NCBI RefSeq assembly: GCF_051020985.1 | Contig: NC_134999.1 | Location: forward strand, 4,898,001-4,962,000 | Origin: Nomia melanderi | Taxonomy: Eukaryota > Arthropoda > Insecta > Hymenoptera > Halictidae | Reading direction: 5' to 3' | Length of the DNA: 64,000 bases | Part shown: positions 19,201 to 35,600 of the stretch, in pieces | How positions within the stretch are numbered: position 1 is the stretch's first letter | Layout of the letters: each line of letters starts with the position of its first letter | Made by a program: the position numbers and the translations under genes | The notes under the pieces: model-generated | What the model was told of the DNA's origin: nothing | The model's database searches: none | Seen by the model: the letters and a program-made list of their open reading frames with translations, nothing else

Positions 19201-22200
19201 TAATACTATATAAAGCTGTAATAAAACTAATAAAACTAATAAATCTATATAAATCCATATAAAACTATATAAAACTATATAAAGCTAATAAAACTATATA
19301 AAACTATATAAAACTATTTAAAACTACATAAAACTATTTAAAAGTATATGAAACTATATAAAACTATATGAAACTATGTGAAACTATATAAAACTATATA
19401 AAACTATATAAAACTGTCTGAAACTGTATAAAACTATATAAACGATATAAAACTATATAAAACTATATAAAACTCTACAAAACTATATAAAACTATATAA
19501 AACTATATAAAAGTATATAAAACTATATAAAACTCTATAAAACTATATAAAACTAACAAAACTATATAAAACTATATAAAACTCTATAAAACTATATAAC
19601 ACTATATAAAACTATATAAAACTATATAAAACTATATAAAGCTATATAAAACTATATAAAACTAAGAAAACTATATAAAACTATATAAAACTCTATAAAA
19701 CTATATAACACTATATAAAACTATATAAAACTATATAAAGCTATACAAAACTATATGAAACAATATAAAACTAACAAAACTATATAAAACTACGTCAAAC
19801 TATATAAAACTATTTAGAACTAAGAAAACTATATAAAACTACATAAAACTATTTAAAATTCTATAAAGCTATATAAAACGATTTAAATCTAAGAAAACTA
19901 TATAAAACTATATAAAACTATATAAAACTCTATGAAACTATATAAAACTATATAAAACTATATAAAACTATATAAAACTACATAAAACTATATAAAACTA
20001 TATAAAACTCTATGAAACTATATAAAACTATATAAAACTATATAAAACTATATAAAACTCTATGAAACTATATAAAACTATATAAAACTATATAAAACTA
20101 TATAAAACTAATAAAACTATATAAAACTATATAAAACTATGTAAAACTATATAAAACTATATAAAACTGTATAATACTATATAATACTATATAAAGCTAT
20201 AATAAAACTAATAAAACTAATAAATCTATATAAATCCATATAAAACTATATAAAACTATATAAAACTAATAATACTATATAAAACTATACAAAACTAATA
20301 AAACTATATAAAACTTACAAAACTATATAAAACTATATAAAACTATATAAAACTATATAAAACTATGTAAAACTAATAAAACTATATAAAACTGTATAAA
20401 ACTCCATAAAACTATGTAAAACTATATAAAACCATATAAAACTATATAAAACTATATAAAACTATATAAAACTATATAAAACTATATAAAACTAATAAAA
20501 CTATATAAAACTATACAAAACTAATAAATCTATAGAAAACTATATAAAAGTATACAAAACTAACAAAACTATATAAAACTCTATAAAACTATATAGACCT
20601 AACAAATCTATATAAAACAGTATAAAACTAACAAAACTATATAAAACTATATAAAAATATATTAAACTAACAAAACTATATAAAACTATATAGAAATATA
20701 TAAAACTAACAAAACTACATAAAACTATACAAAACTATATAAACCTATCAAAACTATTTAAAACTAGATAAAACTCTATAAAACTATATAACACTATATA
20801 AAACTATATATAACTAATAAAACTATATAAAACTAATAATACTATATAAAACTATACAAAACTAATAAAACTATATAAAACTTACAAAATTATATAAAAC
20901 TATATAAAACTATATAAAACTATATAAAACTATATGAAACTATATAAAACTATTTAAAAGTATATAAAACTATATAAATCTATTTAAAACTATGTAAAAC
21001 TAACCAAACTACATAAAACAATATAAAACTATATAAAACTATATAAAACTATATAAAACTATATAAAACTATAAAACTCCATAAAACTATGTAAAACTAT
21101 ATAAAACTAACAAAACTATGTAAAACTATATAAAACTATATAAAACTATATAAAACTATATAAAACTATATAAAACTATACAAAACTAATAAAACTATAT
21201 AAAACTATACAAAACTAATAAATCTATAGAAAACTATATAAAAGTATGCAAAACTAGCAAAACTATATAAAACTCTATAAAACTATATAGAACTAACAAA
21301 ACTATATAAAAGAGTATAAAACTAACAAAACTATATAAAACTATATAAAACTATATAAAACTAACAAAACTATATAAAACTGTATATAACTATATAAAAA
21401 TCTATAGAGCAATATAAAACGATTTAAAACTATATGAAACTATATTAAACTATATAAACCTAACAAAACTGTATAAAACTGAATAAAACTATATAAAACT
21501 ATATAAAACTAAGAAAACTATATAAAACTGTATAAAACTATATAAAACTAAGAAAACTATACAAAACTATATAAAACTATATAAAACTAAGAAAACTATA
21601 TAAAACTATATAAAACTATATAAAACTCTATAAAACTATATAAATCTATTTAAAACTATATAAAACGAACCAAACTACATAAAACAGTATAAAACTATAT
21701 AAAACTATATAAAACTATATAAAACTATATAAAACTATATAAAACTATATAAAACTATATAAAACTATATAAAACTATATAAAACTGTATAAAACTATAT
21801 AAAACTGTATAAAACTATATGATACTATATAACACTATATAAAACTGTGTAAAACTATATAAAGATATATAAAACAATATAAAACTATATAGAACAGTAT
21901 AAAACTATATAAAACTATACAAAGCTATATAAAACTATATAAAACTATATAAAACTATATAACGCAAATAAAACTATATAAAACTATATAAAACTATATA
22001 AAACTAATAAAAGTATATGAAACTACATAGTACTATATAAAACTATATAAAACTATATAAAACTATATAACTCTATATAAAACTAATAAAACTATATAAA
22101 ACTATATAAAACTGTCTGAAACTGTATAAAACTATATAAAACTGTCTGAAACCGTATAAAACTATATAAACTATATAAACCTATATAAAACTGTGTAAAA

Positions 22201-25200
22201 CTATATAAAGCTATATAAAACAATATAAAACTATATAAAACAGTCTAAAACTATATAAAACTATACAAACCTATATAAAACTATATAAAACTATATAAAA
22301 CTAACAAAACTATATAAACCTATATAAAACTCTATAGAACTATATAAAACTAATAAAACTATACAAGACTATATAATACTATTTAAAACTATATAAAACT
22401 ATATTAAACTATATAAAACTAATAAAACTATATAAAACTATATAGTACTATATAAAACTATATAAAACGATATAAAACTAACCAAACTGTATAAAATATA
22501 TAAACCAATATAAAACTCTATTGAACCATATAAAACTATATAAAACTATATAAAACTAACAAAACTATATAAAACTATATAAAACTCTATAAAACTATAT
22601 AAAACTATATAAAACTACTTAAAACTATATAAAACTATATAAAACCATGTAAAACTAAGCAAAACTATATAAAACTATATAAAACTCTATAAAACTATAT
22701 AAAGCTATCAAAGCTATACAAACCTATATAAAACTCTATAAAACTATTTAAAAATATATAAAACTATATAAAACGATATAAAACTAACAAAACTATATAA
22801 ACCTATATAAAATCATAGAACTATATAAAACTATATAAAACTATATAAAACTATATAAAACTACATAAAACTATATAAAACTAATAAAACTATATAAAAA
22901 TATATAAAACTATATAAAACTGTATAAAACTATATAAAACTATATAAAACTATATAAAACTATATAACTAAGAAAACTATATAAAACTATATAAAACTAA
23001 TAAAACTATAAAAAACTATTTAAAACTATATAAAACTATATAAAACTATATAAAACTATACAAAACTATATGCAACTATATAAAACTATATAAAACTATA
23101 TAAAACTATATAAATCGGTATAAAACTAATAAAGCTAATAAAACTATATAAAACTATATAAAACTATATAAAACTGTATAAAACTATATAAAACTATATA
23201 AAACTATATAAAACTAATAAAACTATATAAAACTGTACAAAACTAATAAAACTATATAAAACTTGCAAGACTATATAAAACTATATAAAACTATATAAAC
23301 CTAACAAAACTATATAAAACTGAATAAAACTATATAAAACAATATAAAACTAAGAAAACTATTTAGAACTATATAAAACTATATAAAACTATATAAAACC
23401 ATATGAAAATATATAAAACTATATAAAACTCTGTAAAACTATATAAAACTGTATAAAACTCTATAAAACTATATAAAACTAAATAAGACTATATAAAACT
23501 ATATAAAACTAAGAAGACTATATAGAACTATATAAAACTATATAAAACTATATAAAACTATATAAAACTAATAAAACTATATAAAACTAATAAAACTATA
23601 TAAAACTATATAAAACTATGTAAAACTATATAAAACTATATAAAACTGTATAATACTATATAATACTATATAAAGCTATAATAAAACTAATAAAACTAAT
23701 AAATCTATATAAATCCATATAAAACTATATAAAACTATATAAAGCTAATAAAACTATATAAAACTATATAAAACTATTTAAAACTACATAAAACTATTTA
23801 AAAGTATATGAAACTATATAAAACTATATGAAACTATATGAAACTATATAAAACTATATAAAACTATATAAAACTGTCTGAAACTGTATAAAACTATATA
23901 AACAATATAAAACTATATAAAACTATATAAAACTCTACAAAACTATATAAAACTATATAAAACTATATAAAAGTATATAAAACTATATAAAACTCTATAA
24001 AACTATATAAAACTAACAAAACTATATAAAACTATATAAAACACTATAAAACTATATAACACTATATAAAACTATATAAAACTATATAAAACTATATAAA
24101 GCTATATAAAACTATATAAAACTAAGAAAACTATATAAAACTATATAAAACTCTATAAAACTATATAACACTATATAAAACTATATAAAACTATATAAAG
24201 CTATACAAAACTATATGAAACAATATAAAACTAACAAAACTATATAAAACTACGTCAAACTATATAAAACTATTTAGAACTAAGAAAACTATATAAAACT
24301 ACATAAAACTATTTAAAATTCTATAAAGCTATATAAAACGATTTAAATCTAAGAAAACTATATAAAACTATATAAAACTATATAAAACTCTATGAAACTA
24401 TATAAAACTATATAAAACTATATAAAACTATATAAAACTATATAAAACTATATAAAACTCTATGAAACTATATAAAACTATATAAAACTATATAAAACTA
24501 TATAAAACTCTATGAAACTATATAAAACTATATAAAACTATATAAAACTATATAAAACTAATAAAACTATATAAAACTATATAAAACTATGTAAAACTAT
24601 ATAAAACTATATAAAACTGTATAATACTATATAATACTATATAAAGTTATAATAAAACTAATAAAACTAATAAATCTATATAAATCCATATAAAACTATA
24701 TAAAACTATATAAAACTAATAATACTATATAAAACTATACAAAACTAATAAAACTATATAAAACTTACAAAACTATATAAAACTATATAAAACTATATAA
24801 AACTATATAAAACTATGTAAAACTAATAAAACTATATAAAACTGTATAAAACTCCATAAAACTATGTAAAACTATATAAAACCATATAAAACTATATAAA
24901 ACTATATAAAACTATATAAAACTATATAAAACTAATAAAACTATATAAAACTATACAAAACTAATAAATCTATAGAAAACTATATAAAAGTACACAAAAC
25001 TAACAAAACTATATAAAACTCTATAAAACTATATAGACCTAACAAATCTATATAAAACAGTATAAAACTAACAAAACTATATAAAACTATATAAAAATAT
25101 ATTAAACTAACAAAACTATATAAAGCTATATAGAAATATATAAAACTAACAAAACTACATAAAACTATACAAAACTATATAAACCTATCAAAACTATTTA

Positions 25201-28131
25201 AAACTAGATAAAACTCTATAAAACTATATAACACTATATAAAACTATATATAACTAATAAAACTATATAAAACTAATAATACTATATAAAACTATACAAA
25301 ACTAATAAAACTATATAAAACTTACAAAACTATATAAAACTATATAAATCTATATAAAACTATATAAAACTGTATAAAACTATATAAAACTATATAAAAC
25401 TATTTAAAAGTATATAAAACTATATAAATCTATTTAAAACTATGTAAAACTAACCAAACTACATAAAACAATATAAAACTATATAAAACTATATAAAACT
25501 ATATAAAACTATAAAACTCCATAAAACTATGTAAAACTATATAAAACTAACAAAACTATGTAAAACTATATAAAACTATATAAAACTATATAAAACTATA
25601 TAAAACTATATAAAACTATACAAAACTAATAAAACTATATAAAACTATACAAAACTAATAAATCTATAGAAAACTATATAAAAGTATGCAAAACTAGCAA
25701 AACTATATAAAACTCTATAAAACTATATAGAACTAACAAAACTATATAAAAGAGTATAAAACTAACAAAACTATATAAAACTATATAAAACTATATAAAA
25801 CTAACAAAACTATATAAAACTGTATAAAACTATATAAAAATCTATATAGCAATATAAAACTATTTAAAACTATATGAAACTATATTAAACTATATAAACC
25901 TAACAAAACTGAATAAAACTGAATAAAACTATATAAAACTATAAAACTCCATAAAACTATGTAAAACTATATAAAACTAACAAAACTATGTAAAACTATA
26001 TAAAACTATATAAAACTATATAAAACTATATAAAACTATATAAACCTATATAAAACTAATAAAACTATATGAAACTATATAGTACTATATAAAACTATAG
26101 AAAACTATATAAAACTGTATAAAACTATATGATACTATATAACACTATATAAAACTGTGTAAAACTATATAAAGATATATAAAACAATATAAGACTATAT
26201 AGAACAGTATAAAACTATATAAAACTATACAAAGCTATATAAAACTATATAAAACTATATAAAACTATATAACGCAAATAAAACTATATAAAACTGTATA
26301 AAACTATATAAAACTAATAAAAGTATATGAAACTACATAGTACTATATAAAACTATATAAAACTATATAAAACTATATAACTCTATATAAAACTAATAAA
26401 ACTATATAAAACTATATAAAACTGTCTGAAACTGTATAAAACTATATAAACTATATAAGACGATATAAAACTATATAAAGCTATATAAAACTATGTAGAA
26501 CTATATAAAACTATATAAAACGGTATATTACTATTTAAAACTATATAATGCTATAATAAAACTAATAAAACTAATAAATCTATATAAAACCATATAAAAC
26601 TGTATAAAACTATATAAAACTACATAAAACTGTCTGAAACCGTATAAAACTATATAAACTATATAAACCTATATAAAACTGTGTAAAACTATATAAAGCT
26701 ATATAAAACAATATAAAACTATATAAAACGGTCTAAAACTATATAAAACTATACAAACCTATATAAAACTATATAAAACTATATAAAACTAACAAAACTA
26801 TATAAACCTATATAAAACTCTATAGAACTATATAAAACTAATAAAACTATACAAGACTATATAATACTATTTAAAACTATATAAAACTATATTAAACTAT
26901 ATAAAACTAATAAAACTATATAAAACTATATAGTACTATATAAAACTATATAAAACGATATAAAACTAACCAAACTGTATAAACAATATAAACCAATATA
27001 AAACTCTATAGAACCATATAAAACTATATAAAACTATATAAAAGTAACAAAACTATCTAAAACTATATAAAACTATATAAAACTACTTAAAACTATATAA
27101 AACTATATAAAACCATGTAAAACTAAGCAAAACTATATAAAACTATATAAAACTCTATAAAACTATGTAAAGCTATCAAAGCTATACAAACCTATATAAA
27201 ACTCTATAAAACTATTTAAAAATATATAAAACTATATAAAACGATATAAAACTAACAAAACTATATAAACCTATATAAAATCATAGAACTATATAAAACT
27301 ATATAAAACTATATAAAACTATATAAAAACTACATAAAACTATATAAAACTAATAAAACTATATAAAAATATATAAAACTATATAAAACTGTATAAAACT
27401 ATATAAAACTATATAAAACTATATAAAACTATATAAAACTAAGAAAACTATATAAAACTATATAAAACTAATAAAACTATAAAAAACTATTTAAAACTAT
27501 ATAAAACTATATAAAACTATATAAAATTATACAAAACTATATGCAACTATATAAAACTATATAAAACTATATAAAACTATATAAATCGGTATAAAACTAA
27601 TAAAGCTAATAAAACTATATAAAACTATATAAAACTATATAAAACTGTATAAAACTATATAAAACTATATAAAACTATATAAAACTAATAAAACTATATA
27701 AAACTGTACAAAACTAATAAAACTATATAAAACTTGCAAGACTATATAAAACTATATAAAACTATATAAACCTAACAAAACTATATAAAACTGAATAAAA
27801 CTATATAAAACTATATAAAACTAAGAAAACTATTTAGAACTATATAAAACTATATAAAACTATATAAAACCATATGAAAATATATAAAACTATATAAAAC
27901 TCTGTAAAACTATATAAAACTGTATAAAACTCTATAAAACTATATAAAACTAAATAAGACTATATAAAACTATATAAAACTAAGAAGACTATATAGAACT
28001 ATATACAACTATATAAAACTATATAAAACTATATAAAACTAATAAAACTATATAAAACTAATAAAACTATATAAAACTATATAAAACTATGTAAAACTAT
28101 ATAAAACTATATAAAACTGTATAATACTATA
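19201..28131 (+). repeat. Two tandem copies of a 4.45-kb decamer higher-order repeat
   Basis: Rare variants recur at a constant distance: 19281 and 23741, 19441 and 23901, 19861 and 24321 (all 4460); 20222 and 24672 (4450); 20531 and 24971, 21241 and 25681 (4440); 23071 and 27542 (4471). Offsets change in steps of about 10 bp, as expected from loss or gain of single decamers. The stretch around 21.5-22.2 kb is rearranged between the two copies (for example 21821 and 26131 differ by 4310). Copy 1 is about 19201-23660 and copy 2 about 23661-28131. Confidence 0.8.
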
Positions 28132-29920
28132 TAATACTATATAAAGCTATAATAAAACTAATAAAACTAATAAATCTATATAAATCCATATAAAACTATA
28201 TAAAACTATATAAAACTAATAATACTATATAAAACTATACAAAACTAATAAAACTATATAAAACTTACAAAACTATATAAAACTATATAAAACTATATAA
28301 AACTATATAAAACTATGTAAAACTAATAAAACTATATAAAACTGTATAAAACTCCATAAAACTATGTAAAACTATATAAAACCATATAAAACTATATAAA
28401 ACTATATAAAACTATATAAAACTATATAAAACTAATAAAACTATATAAAACTATACAAAACTAATAAATCTATAGAAAACTATATAAAAGTATACAAAAC
28501 TAACAAAACTATATAAAACTCTATAAAACTATATAGACCTAACAAATCTATATAAAACAGTATAAAACTAACAAAACTATATAAAACTATATAAAACTAT
28601 ATAAAACTAACAAAACTATATAAAACTGTATAAAACTATATAAAACTATATAAAACTACATAAAACTATATAAAAATATATTAAACTAACAAAACTATAT
28701 AAAACTATATAGAAATATATAAAACTAACAAAACTACATAAAACTATACAAAACTATATAAACCTAACAAAACTATTTAAAACTAGATAAAACTCTATAA
28801 AACTATATAACACTATATAAAACTATATATAACTAATAAAACTATATAAAACTAATAATACTATATAAAACTATACAAAACTAATAAAACTATATAAAAC
28901 TTACAAAACTATATAAAACTATATAAAACTATATAAAACTATATAAAACTATATAAAACTATATAAAACTATTTAAAAGTATATAAAACTATATAAATCT
29001 ATTTAAAACTATGTAAAACTAACCAAACTACATAAAACAATATAAAACTATATAAAACTATATAAAACTATATAAAACTATATAAAACTCTATGAAACTA
29101 TATAAAACTATATAAAACTATATAAAACTATATAAAACTCTATGAAACTATATAAAACTATATAAAACTATATAAAACTATATAAAACTAATAAAACTAT
29201 ATAAAACTATATAAAACTATGTAAAACTATATAAAACTATATAAAACTGTATAATACTATATAATACTATATAAAGCTGTAATAAAACTAATAAAACTAA
29301 TAAATCTATATAAATCCATATAAAACTATATAAAACTATATAAAGCTAATAAAACTATATAAAACTATATAAAACTATTTAAAACTACATAAAACTATTT
29401 AAAAGTATATGAAACTATATAAAACTATATGAAACTATATGAAACTATATAAAACTATATAAAACTATATAAAACTGTCTGAAACTGTATAAAACTATAT
29501 AAACTATATAAAACTATATAAAACTATATAAAACTCTACAAAACTATATAAAACTATATAAAACTATATAAAAGTATATAAAACTATATAAAACTCTATA
29601 AAACTATATAAAACTAACAAAACTATATAAAACTATATAAAAATATATTAAACTAACAAAACTATATAAAACTATATAGAAATATATAAAACTAACAAAA
29701 CTACATAAATCTATACAAAACTATATAAACCTATCAAAACTATTTAAAACTAGATAAAACTCTATAAAACTATATAACACTATATAAAACTATATATAAC
29801 TAATAAAACTATATAAAACTAATAATACTATATAAAACTATACAAAACTAATAAAACTATATAAAACTTACAAAACTATATAAAACTATATAAAACTATA
29901 TAAAACTATATAAAACAATT

Positions 29921-31760
29921 TAAAAGTATATAAAACTATATAAATCTATTTAAAACTATGTAAAACTAACCAAACTACATAAAACAATATAAAACTATAT
30001 AAAACTATATAAAACTATATAAAACTATATAAAACTATAAAACTCCATAAAACTATGTAAAACTATATAAAACTAACAAAACTATGTAAAACTATATAAA
30101 ACTATATAAAACTATATAAAACTATATAAAACTATATAAAACTATATAAAACTAATAAAACTATATAAAACTATACAAAACTAATAAATCTATAGAAAAC
30201 TATATAAAAGTATGCAAAACTAGCAAAACTATATAAAACTCTATAAAACTATATAGAACTAACAAAACTATATAAAAGAGTATAAAACTAACAAAACTAT
30301 ATAAAACTATATAAAACTATATAAAACTAACAAAACTATATAAAACTGTATAAAACTATATAAAAATCTATAGAGCAATATAAAACGATTTAAAACTATA
30401 TGAAACTATATTAAACTATATAAACCTAACAAAACTGTATAAAACTGAATAAAACTATATAAAACTATATAAAACTAAGAAAACTATATAAAACTATATA
30501 AAACTATATAAAACTAAGAAAACTATATAAAACTATATAAAACTATATAAAACTAAGAAAACTATATAAAACTATATAAAACTATATAAAACTCTATAAA
30601 ACTATATAAATCTATTTAAAACTATATAAAACGAACCAAACTACATAAAACAGTATAAAACTATATAAAACTATATAAAACTATATAAAAATATATAAAA
30701 CTATATAAAACTATATAAAACTATATAAAACTATATAAAACTGTATAAAACTATATAAAACTATATAAAACTATATAAAACTAAGAAAACTATATAAAAC
30801 TATATAAAACTAATAAAACTATATAACTAATAAAACTATATAAAACTATATAAAACTATATAAAACTATTTAAAAGTATAAAAAACTATATAAATCTATT
30901 TAAAACTATGTAAAACTAACCAAACTACATAAAACAATATAAAACTATATAAAACTATATAAAACTATATAAAACTATATAAAACTATATAAAACTATAA
31001 AACTCCATAAAACTATGTAAAACTATATAAAACTAACAAAACTATGTAAAACTATATAAAACTATATAAAACTATATAAAACTATATAAAACTATATAAA
31101 ACTATATAAAACTAATAAAACTATATAAAACTATACAAAACTAATAAATCTATAGAAAACTATATAAAAGTATGCAAAACTAGCAAAACTATATAAAACT
31201 CTATAAAACTATATAGAACTAACAAAACTATATAAAAGAGTATAAAACTAACAAAACTATATAAAACTATATAAAACTATATAAAACTGTATAAAACTAT
31301 ATAAAAATCTATAGAGCAATATAAAACGATTTAAAACTATATGAAACTATATTAAACTATATAAACCTAACAAAACTGTATAAAACTGAATAAAACTATA
31401 TAAAACTATATAAAACTAAGAAAACTATATAAAACTATATAAAACTATATAAAACTAAGAAAACTATATAAAACTATATAAAACTATATAAAACTATATA
31501 AAACTATATAAAACTCTATAAAACTATATAAATCTATTTAAAACTATATAAAACGAACCAAACTACATAAAACAGTATGAAACTATATAAAACTATATAA
31601 AACTATATAAAACTATATAAAACTATATAAAACTATATAAAACTATATAAAACTATATAAAACTATATAAAACTGTATAAAACTATATAAAACTATATAA
31701 AACTATATAAAACTAAGAAAACTATATAAAACTATATAAAACTAATAAAACTATATAACT
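29921..31760 (+). repeat. Duplicated segment of about 0.95 kb in decamer satellite
   Basis: The marker AAACTCCATAAAACTATG follows a shortened decamer at 30031-30050 and again at 30991-31010 (offset 960). An upstream marker (TAAAAGTATA at 29921 and 30871) is offset 950, and a downstream TATAACTAATAAA marker by about 930. The two copies lie in tandem just before the gap. Confidence 0.75.
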
Positions 31761-32559
31761 AATAAAACTATATAAAACTTTACAAAACTAATAAAACTAT
31801 ATAAAACTAATAAAACTATAAAAAACTATTTAAAACTATATAAAACTATATAAAACTATATAAAATTATACAAAACTATATGCAACTATATAAAACTATA
31901 TAAAACTATATAAAACTATATAAATCGGTATAAAACTAATAAAGCTAATAAAACTATATAAAACTATATAAAACTATATAAAACTGTATAAAACTATATA
32001 AAACTATATACAACTATATAAAACTAATAAAACTATATAAAACTGTACAAAACTAATAAAACTATATAAAACTTGCAAGACTATATAAAACTATATAAAA
32101 CTATATAAACCTAACAAAACTATATAAAACTGAATAAAACTATATAAAACTATATAAAACTATGAAAACTATTTAGAACTATATAAAACTATATAAAACT
32201 ATATAAAACCATATGAAAATATATAAAACTATATAAAACTCTGTAAAACTATATAAAACTGTATAAAACTCTATAAAACTATATAAAACTAAATAAGACT
32301 ATATAAAACTATATAAAACTAAGAAGATTATGTAGAACTATATAAAACTCTATAAAACTATATAAAACTAAATAAAACTATATAAAACTATATAAAACTA
32401 AGAAGACTATATAGAACTATATAAAACTCTATAGAACTATATAAAACTATATAAAATTATACAAAACTATATGCAACTATATAAAACTATATAAAACTAT
32501 ATAAAACTATATAAATCGGTATAAAACTAATAAAGCTAATAAAACTATATAAAACTATA

Positions 32560-32659
32560 NNNNNNNNNNNNNNNNNNNNNNNNNNNNNNNNNNNNNNNNN
32601 NNNNNNNNNNNNNNNNNNNNNNNNNNNNNNNNNNNNNNNNNNNNNNNNNNNNNNNNNNN
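32560..32659. other. Assembly gap, 100 N
   Basis: Exactly 100 N, the usual placeholder for a gap of unknown size. The decamer satellite reads AAAACTATAT to its left and the reverse complement to its right, so the orientation changes across it. Confidence 0.99.
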
Positions 32660-35600
32660 ATAGTTTTATATAGGTTTATATAGTTTTATATAGTTTTATA
32701 TAGTTTTATAAATGTTTATATAGTTGTATATAGTTTTATATAGTTGTATATAGTTTTATATAATTTTATATAATTCTCCATGGTTTTATATAGATTTATA
32801 TAGTTTTATATAGTTTTACATAGTTTTGTATAGTTTTATATAGTTTTATTAGGTTTACATAGTTTTATATAGTGTTCTATAGTTTTATTTATTTTTATAT
32901 AGTTTTATATAGTTTTATATAGTTTTATATAGTTTCACGTATTTTTATATAATTTTATTAGTTTTATATAGTTTTACATAGTTTTATATAGTTTGGTATA
33001 GTTTTATATAGAATTGTATAGTTATATATAGTTTTATATAGTTTTATATAGTTTTATATAGTTTTCATATAGTGTTATATAGTTTTATATAGTTTCCTAT
33101 TGTTTTATATAGATTTATATAGTTTTACATAGTTTTACATAGTTTTGTATAGTTCTATATAGTTTTATTAGGTTTACACAGTTTTATATTGTTTTCTATA
33201 GTTTTATTTATTTTTATATAGCTTTATATAGTTTTAAATAGTTTTATATAGTGTTATATAGTTTTATAGAATTTTATATAGTTCTATATAGTTTTATATA
33301 GTTTTATATAGTTTTATATAGCTTTATATACTTTTATATACTTTTATAGAATTTTATATAGGTTTATATAGGTTTATATAGTTTTATATACTTTTACATA
33401 GTTTTATATAGTTTTATATAGTTTTATATATTTTTATATAGTTTTATTAGTATTATATAGTTATACATAGTTTTATATAGTTTTACATAGTTTTATATAG
33501 TTTGATATAGTTTTATATAGTTTTATATAGTTTTATATAGTTTTATATAGTTTTATTAGTTTTATATAGTTATACATAGTTTTATATAGTTTGACACAGT
33601 TTTATAAAGTTTTACATAGTTTTCTTAGTTTTATATAGTTTTACATAGTTTTATATAGTTTGACACAGTTTTATAAAGTCTTACATAGTTTTATAAAGTT
33701 TTACATAGTATTATATAGATTTATATTGTTTTATATAGTTTTATATAGTTTTCATATAGGTTTATATAGTTTTATATAGTTTTATATAGTTTTGTTAGTT
33801 TTATATAGGTTTATTAATTTTATATAGTTCTACATAGTTTTATATAGGTTTATATAGTTTTATATAGTTTTGTATATTTTCATATAGTTTTATATATGTT
33901 CATATAGTTTTATATAGTTTTATGTAGTTTTATATAGTTTCATGTAGATTTATATAGTTTTATATAGTTTTATATAGTGTCATATTGTTTTATATAGTTT
34001 TATATAGTTTTATATAGTTTTACATAGTTTCATATAGATTTATATAGTTTTATATAGTTTTACATAGTTTCATATAGTACATAGTTTTATGAAGGTTTAT
34101 ATAGTTTTATACAGTTTTATAAAGTTTTATATAGTTTTATATAGTTCTCCATGGTTTTATGTAGATTTATATAGTTTTGTTAGTTTTATATAGTTTTATT
34201 AGTTTTATATAGTTTTATATAGTTTTACATAGTTTTAAATAGGTTTATATAGTTTTATACAGTTTTATAGATTTTTATATAGTTTTATATATTTTTATAT
34301 AGTTTTATATATGTTTAAATAGTTTTATATAGTTTTATATAGTTTTATATAGTTTTATTAGTTTTACATATTTTTATATAGTTTTATATAGTTTTATATA
34401 GTTTTATATAGTTTTATATAGTTTTATATAGTTTCTAATAGTTTTGTTAGTACTACATAGTTTTATATAGTTCTATATAGTTTTATATAGTTTTATGTAG
34501 TTTTGTATAGTTTTGTTTGTTTTGCGTAGCTTTAAATAGTTTTATATAGTTTTACATAATTTTATATAGATTTATGTAGTTTTATATAGATTTAAATGGA
34601 TTTAAATAGTTTTATATAGTTTTCAATAGTTTTATATAGTTTTATATAGTTTTAGTAGTTTTATATAGTTTTGTATACTTTCATATAGTTTTATTAGTTT
34701 TACATAGTATTATATAGTTCTATATAGTTTTATGTAGCTTTATATAGTTTTGTTTGTTTTATATAGTTTTACATAGTTTTATATAGTCTTATATAGTTTT
34801 ATATAGTTTTATATAGCTTTATATAGATTTATATAGTTTCATATAGTTTTTTATAGTTTTATGTATTTTTATATCGTTTTATTAGTTTTATATATTTTTA
34901 CATAGTTTTATATAGTTTTATATAGTTTTACATAGCCTTATATGGTTTTATATAGTTTTATATAGTTTAATTAGTTTTACTAGTTTTATATAGTTGTATA
35001 TAGTTTTATATAGTTTTATATAGTTTTATATCGTTTTATATAGCTTTAATATAGATTTATATAGTTTCATATAGTTTTATATAGTTTTATGTATTTTTAT
35101 ATGGTTTTATTAGTTTTATATAGTTTTACATAGTTTTATATAGTTTGACACAGTTTTATAAAGTTTTACATAGTTTTATAAAGTTTTACATAGTATTATA
35201 TAGATTTATATTGTTGTATATAGTTTTATATTGTTTCATATAGGTTTATATAGTTTTATATAGTTTTATATATTTTTATATAGTTTTATATAGTTTTATA
35301 TAGTTTTATAAAGTTTGATACAGTTTTATATAGTTTTATGTTGGTTTATATAGTTTTAGATAGTTTTATATATTTTTATATAGTTTTATATATGTTTATT
35401 CCGTTTTATATAGTTTCATATACATTTATATAGTTTTATATAGTTTTATATAGTTTTATATGGTTTTATATAGATTTATATGGTTTTATATAGATTTATA
35501 TAGTTTTATATAGTTTTATATAGTTTTATATAGTTTTATATACTTTTATATAGTTTTATGTATTTTTATATAGTTTTATATAGTTATATATAGGTTTATA

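Larger units (their letters stand above)
15914..32559 (+). repeat. AT-rich 10-bp satellite array, block 2
   Basis: This is 16.6 kb of AAAACTATAT decamers in the same orientation as block 1, with frequent 9-bp units ACTAACAAA, ACTAAGAAA and ACTAATAAA that act as markers. No gene or RNA is visible. The marker AAATCTATATAAATCCATAT occurs at 17701, 19241, 20222, 23701, 24672, 28172 and 29302. Its flanks define two types of context, which reveal long higher-order copies. Every unit carries TATAAA on the plus strand and an A4 tract spaced at 10 bp. The array is cut by the N gap on the right. Confidence 0.97.

Noticed and set aside
1..32559. Telomeric or promoter function of the decamers
   Set aside because: No TTAGG, TTAGGG or similar telomere motif is present. 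TATAAA occurs in every unit as part of the repeat and is not followed by any gene.
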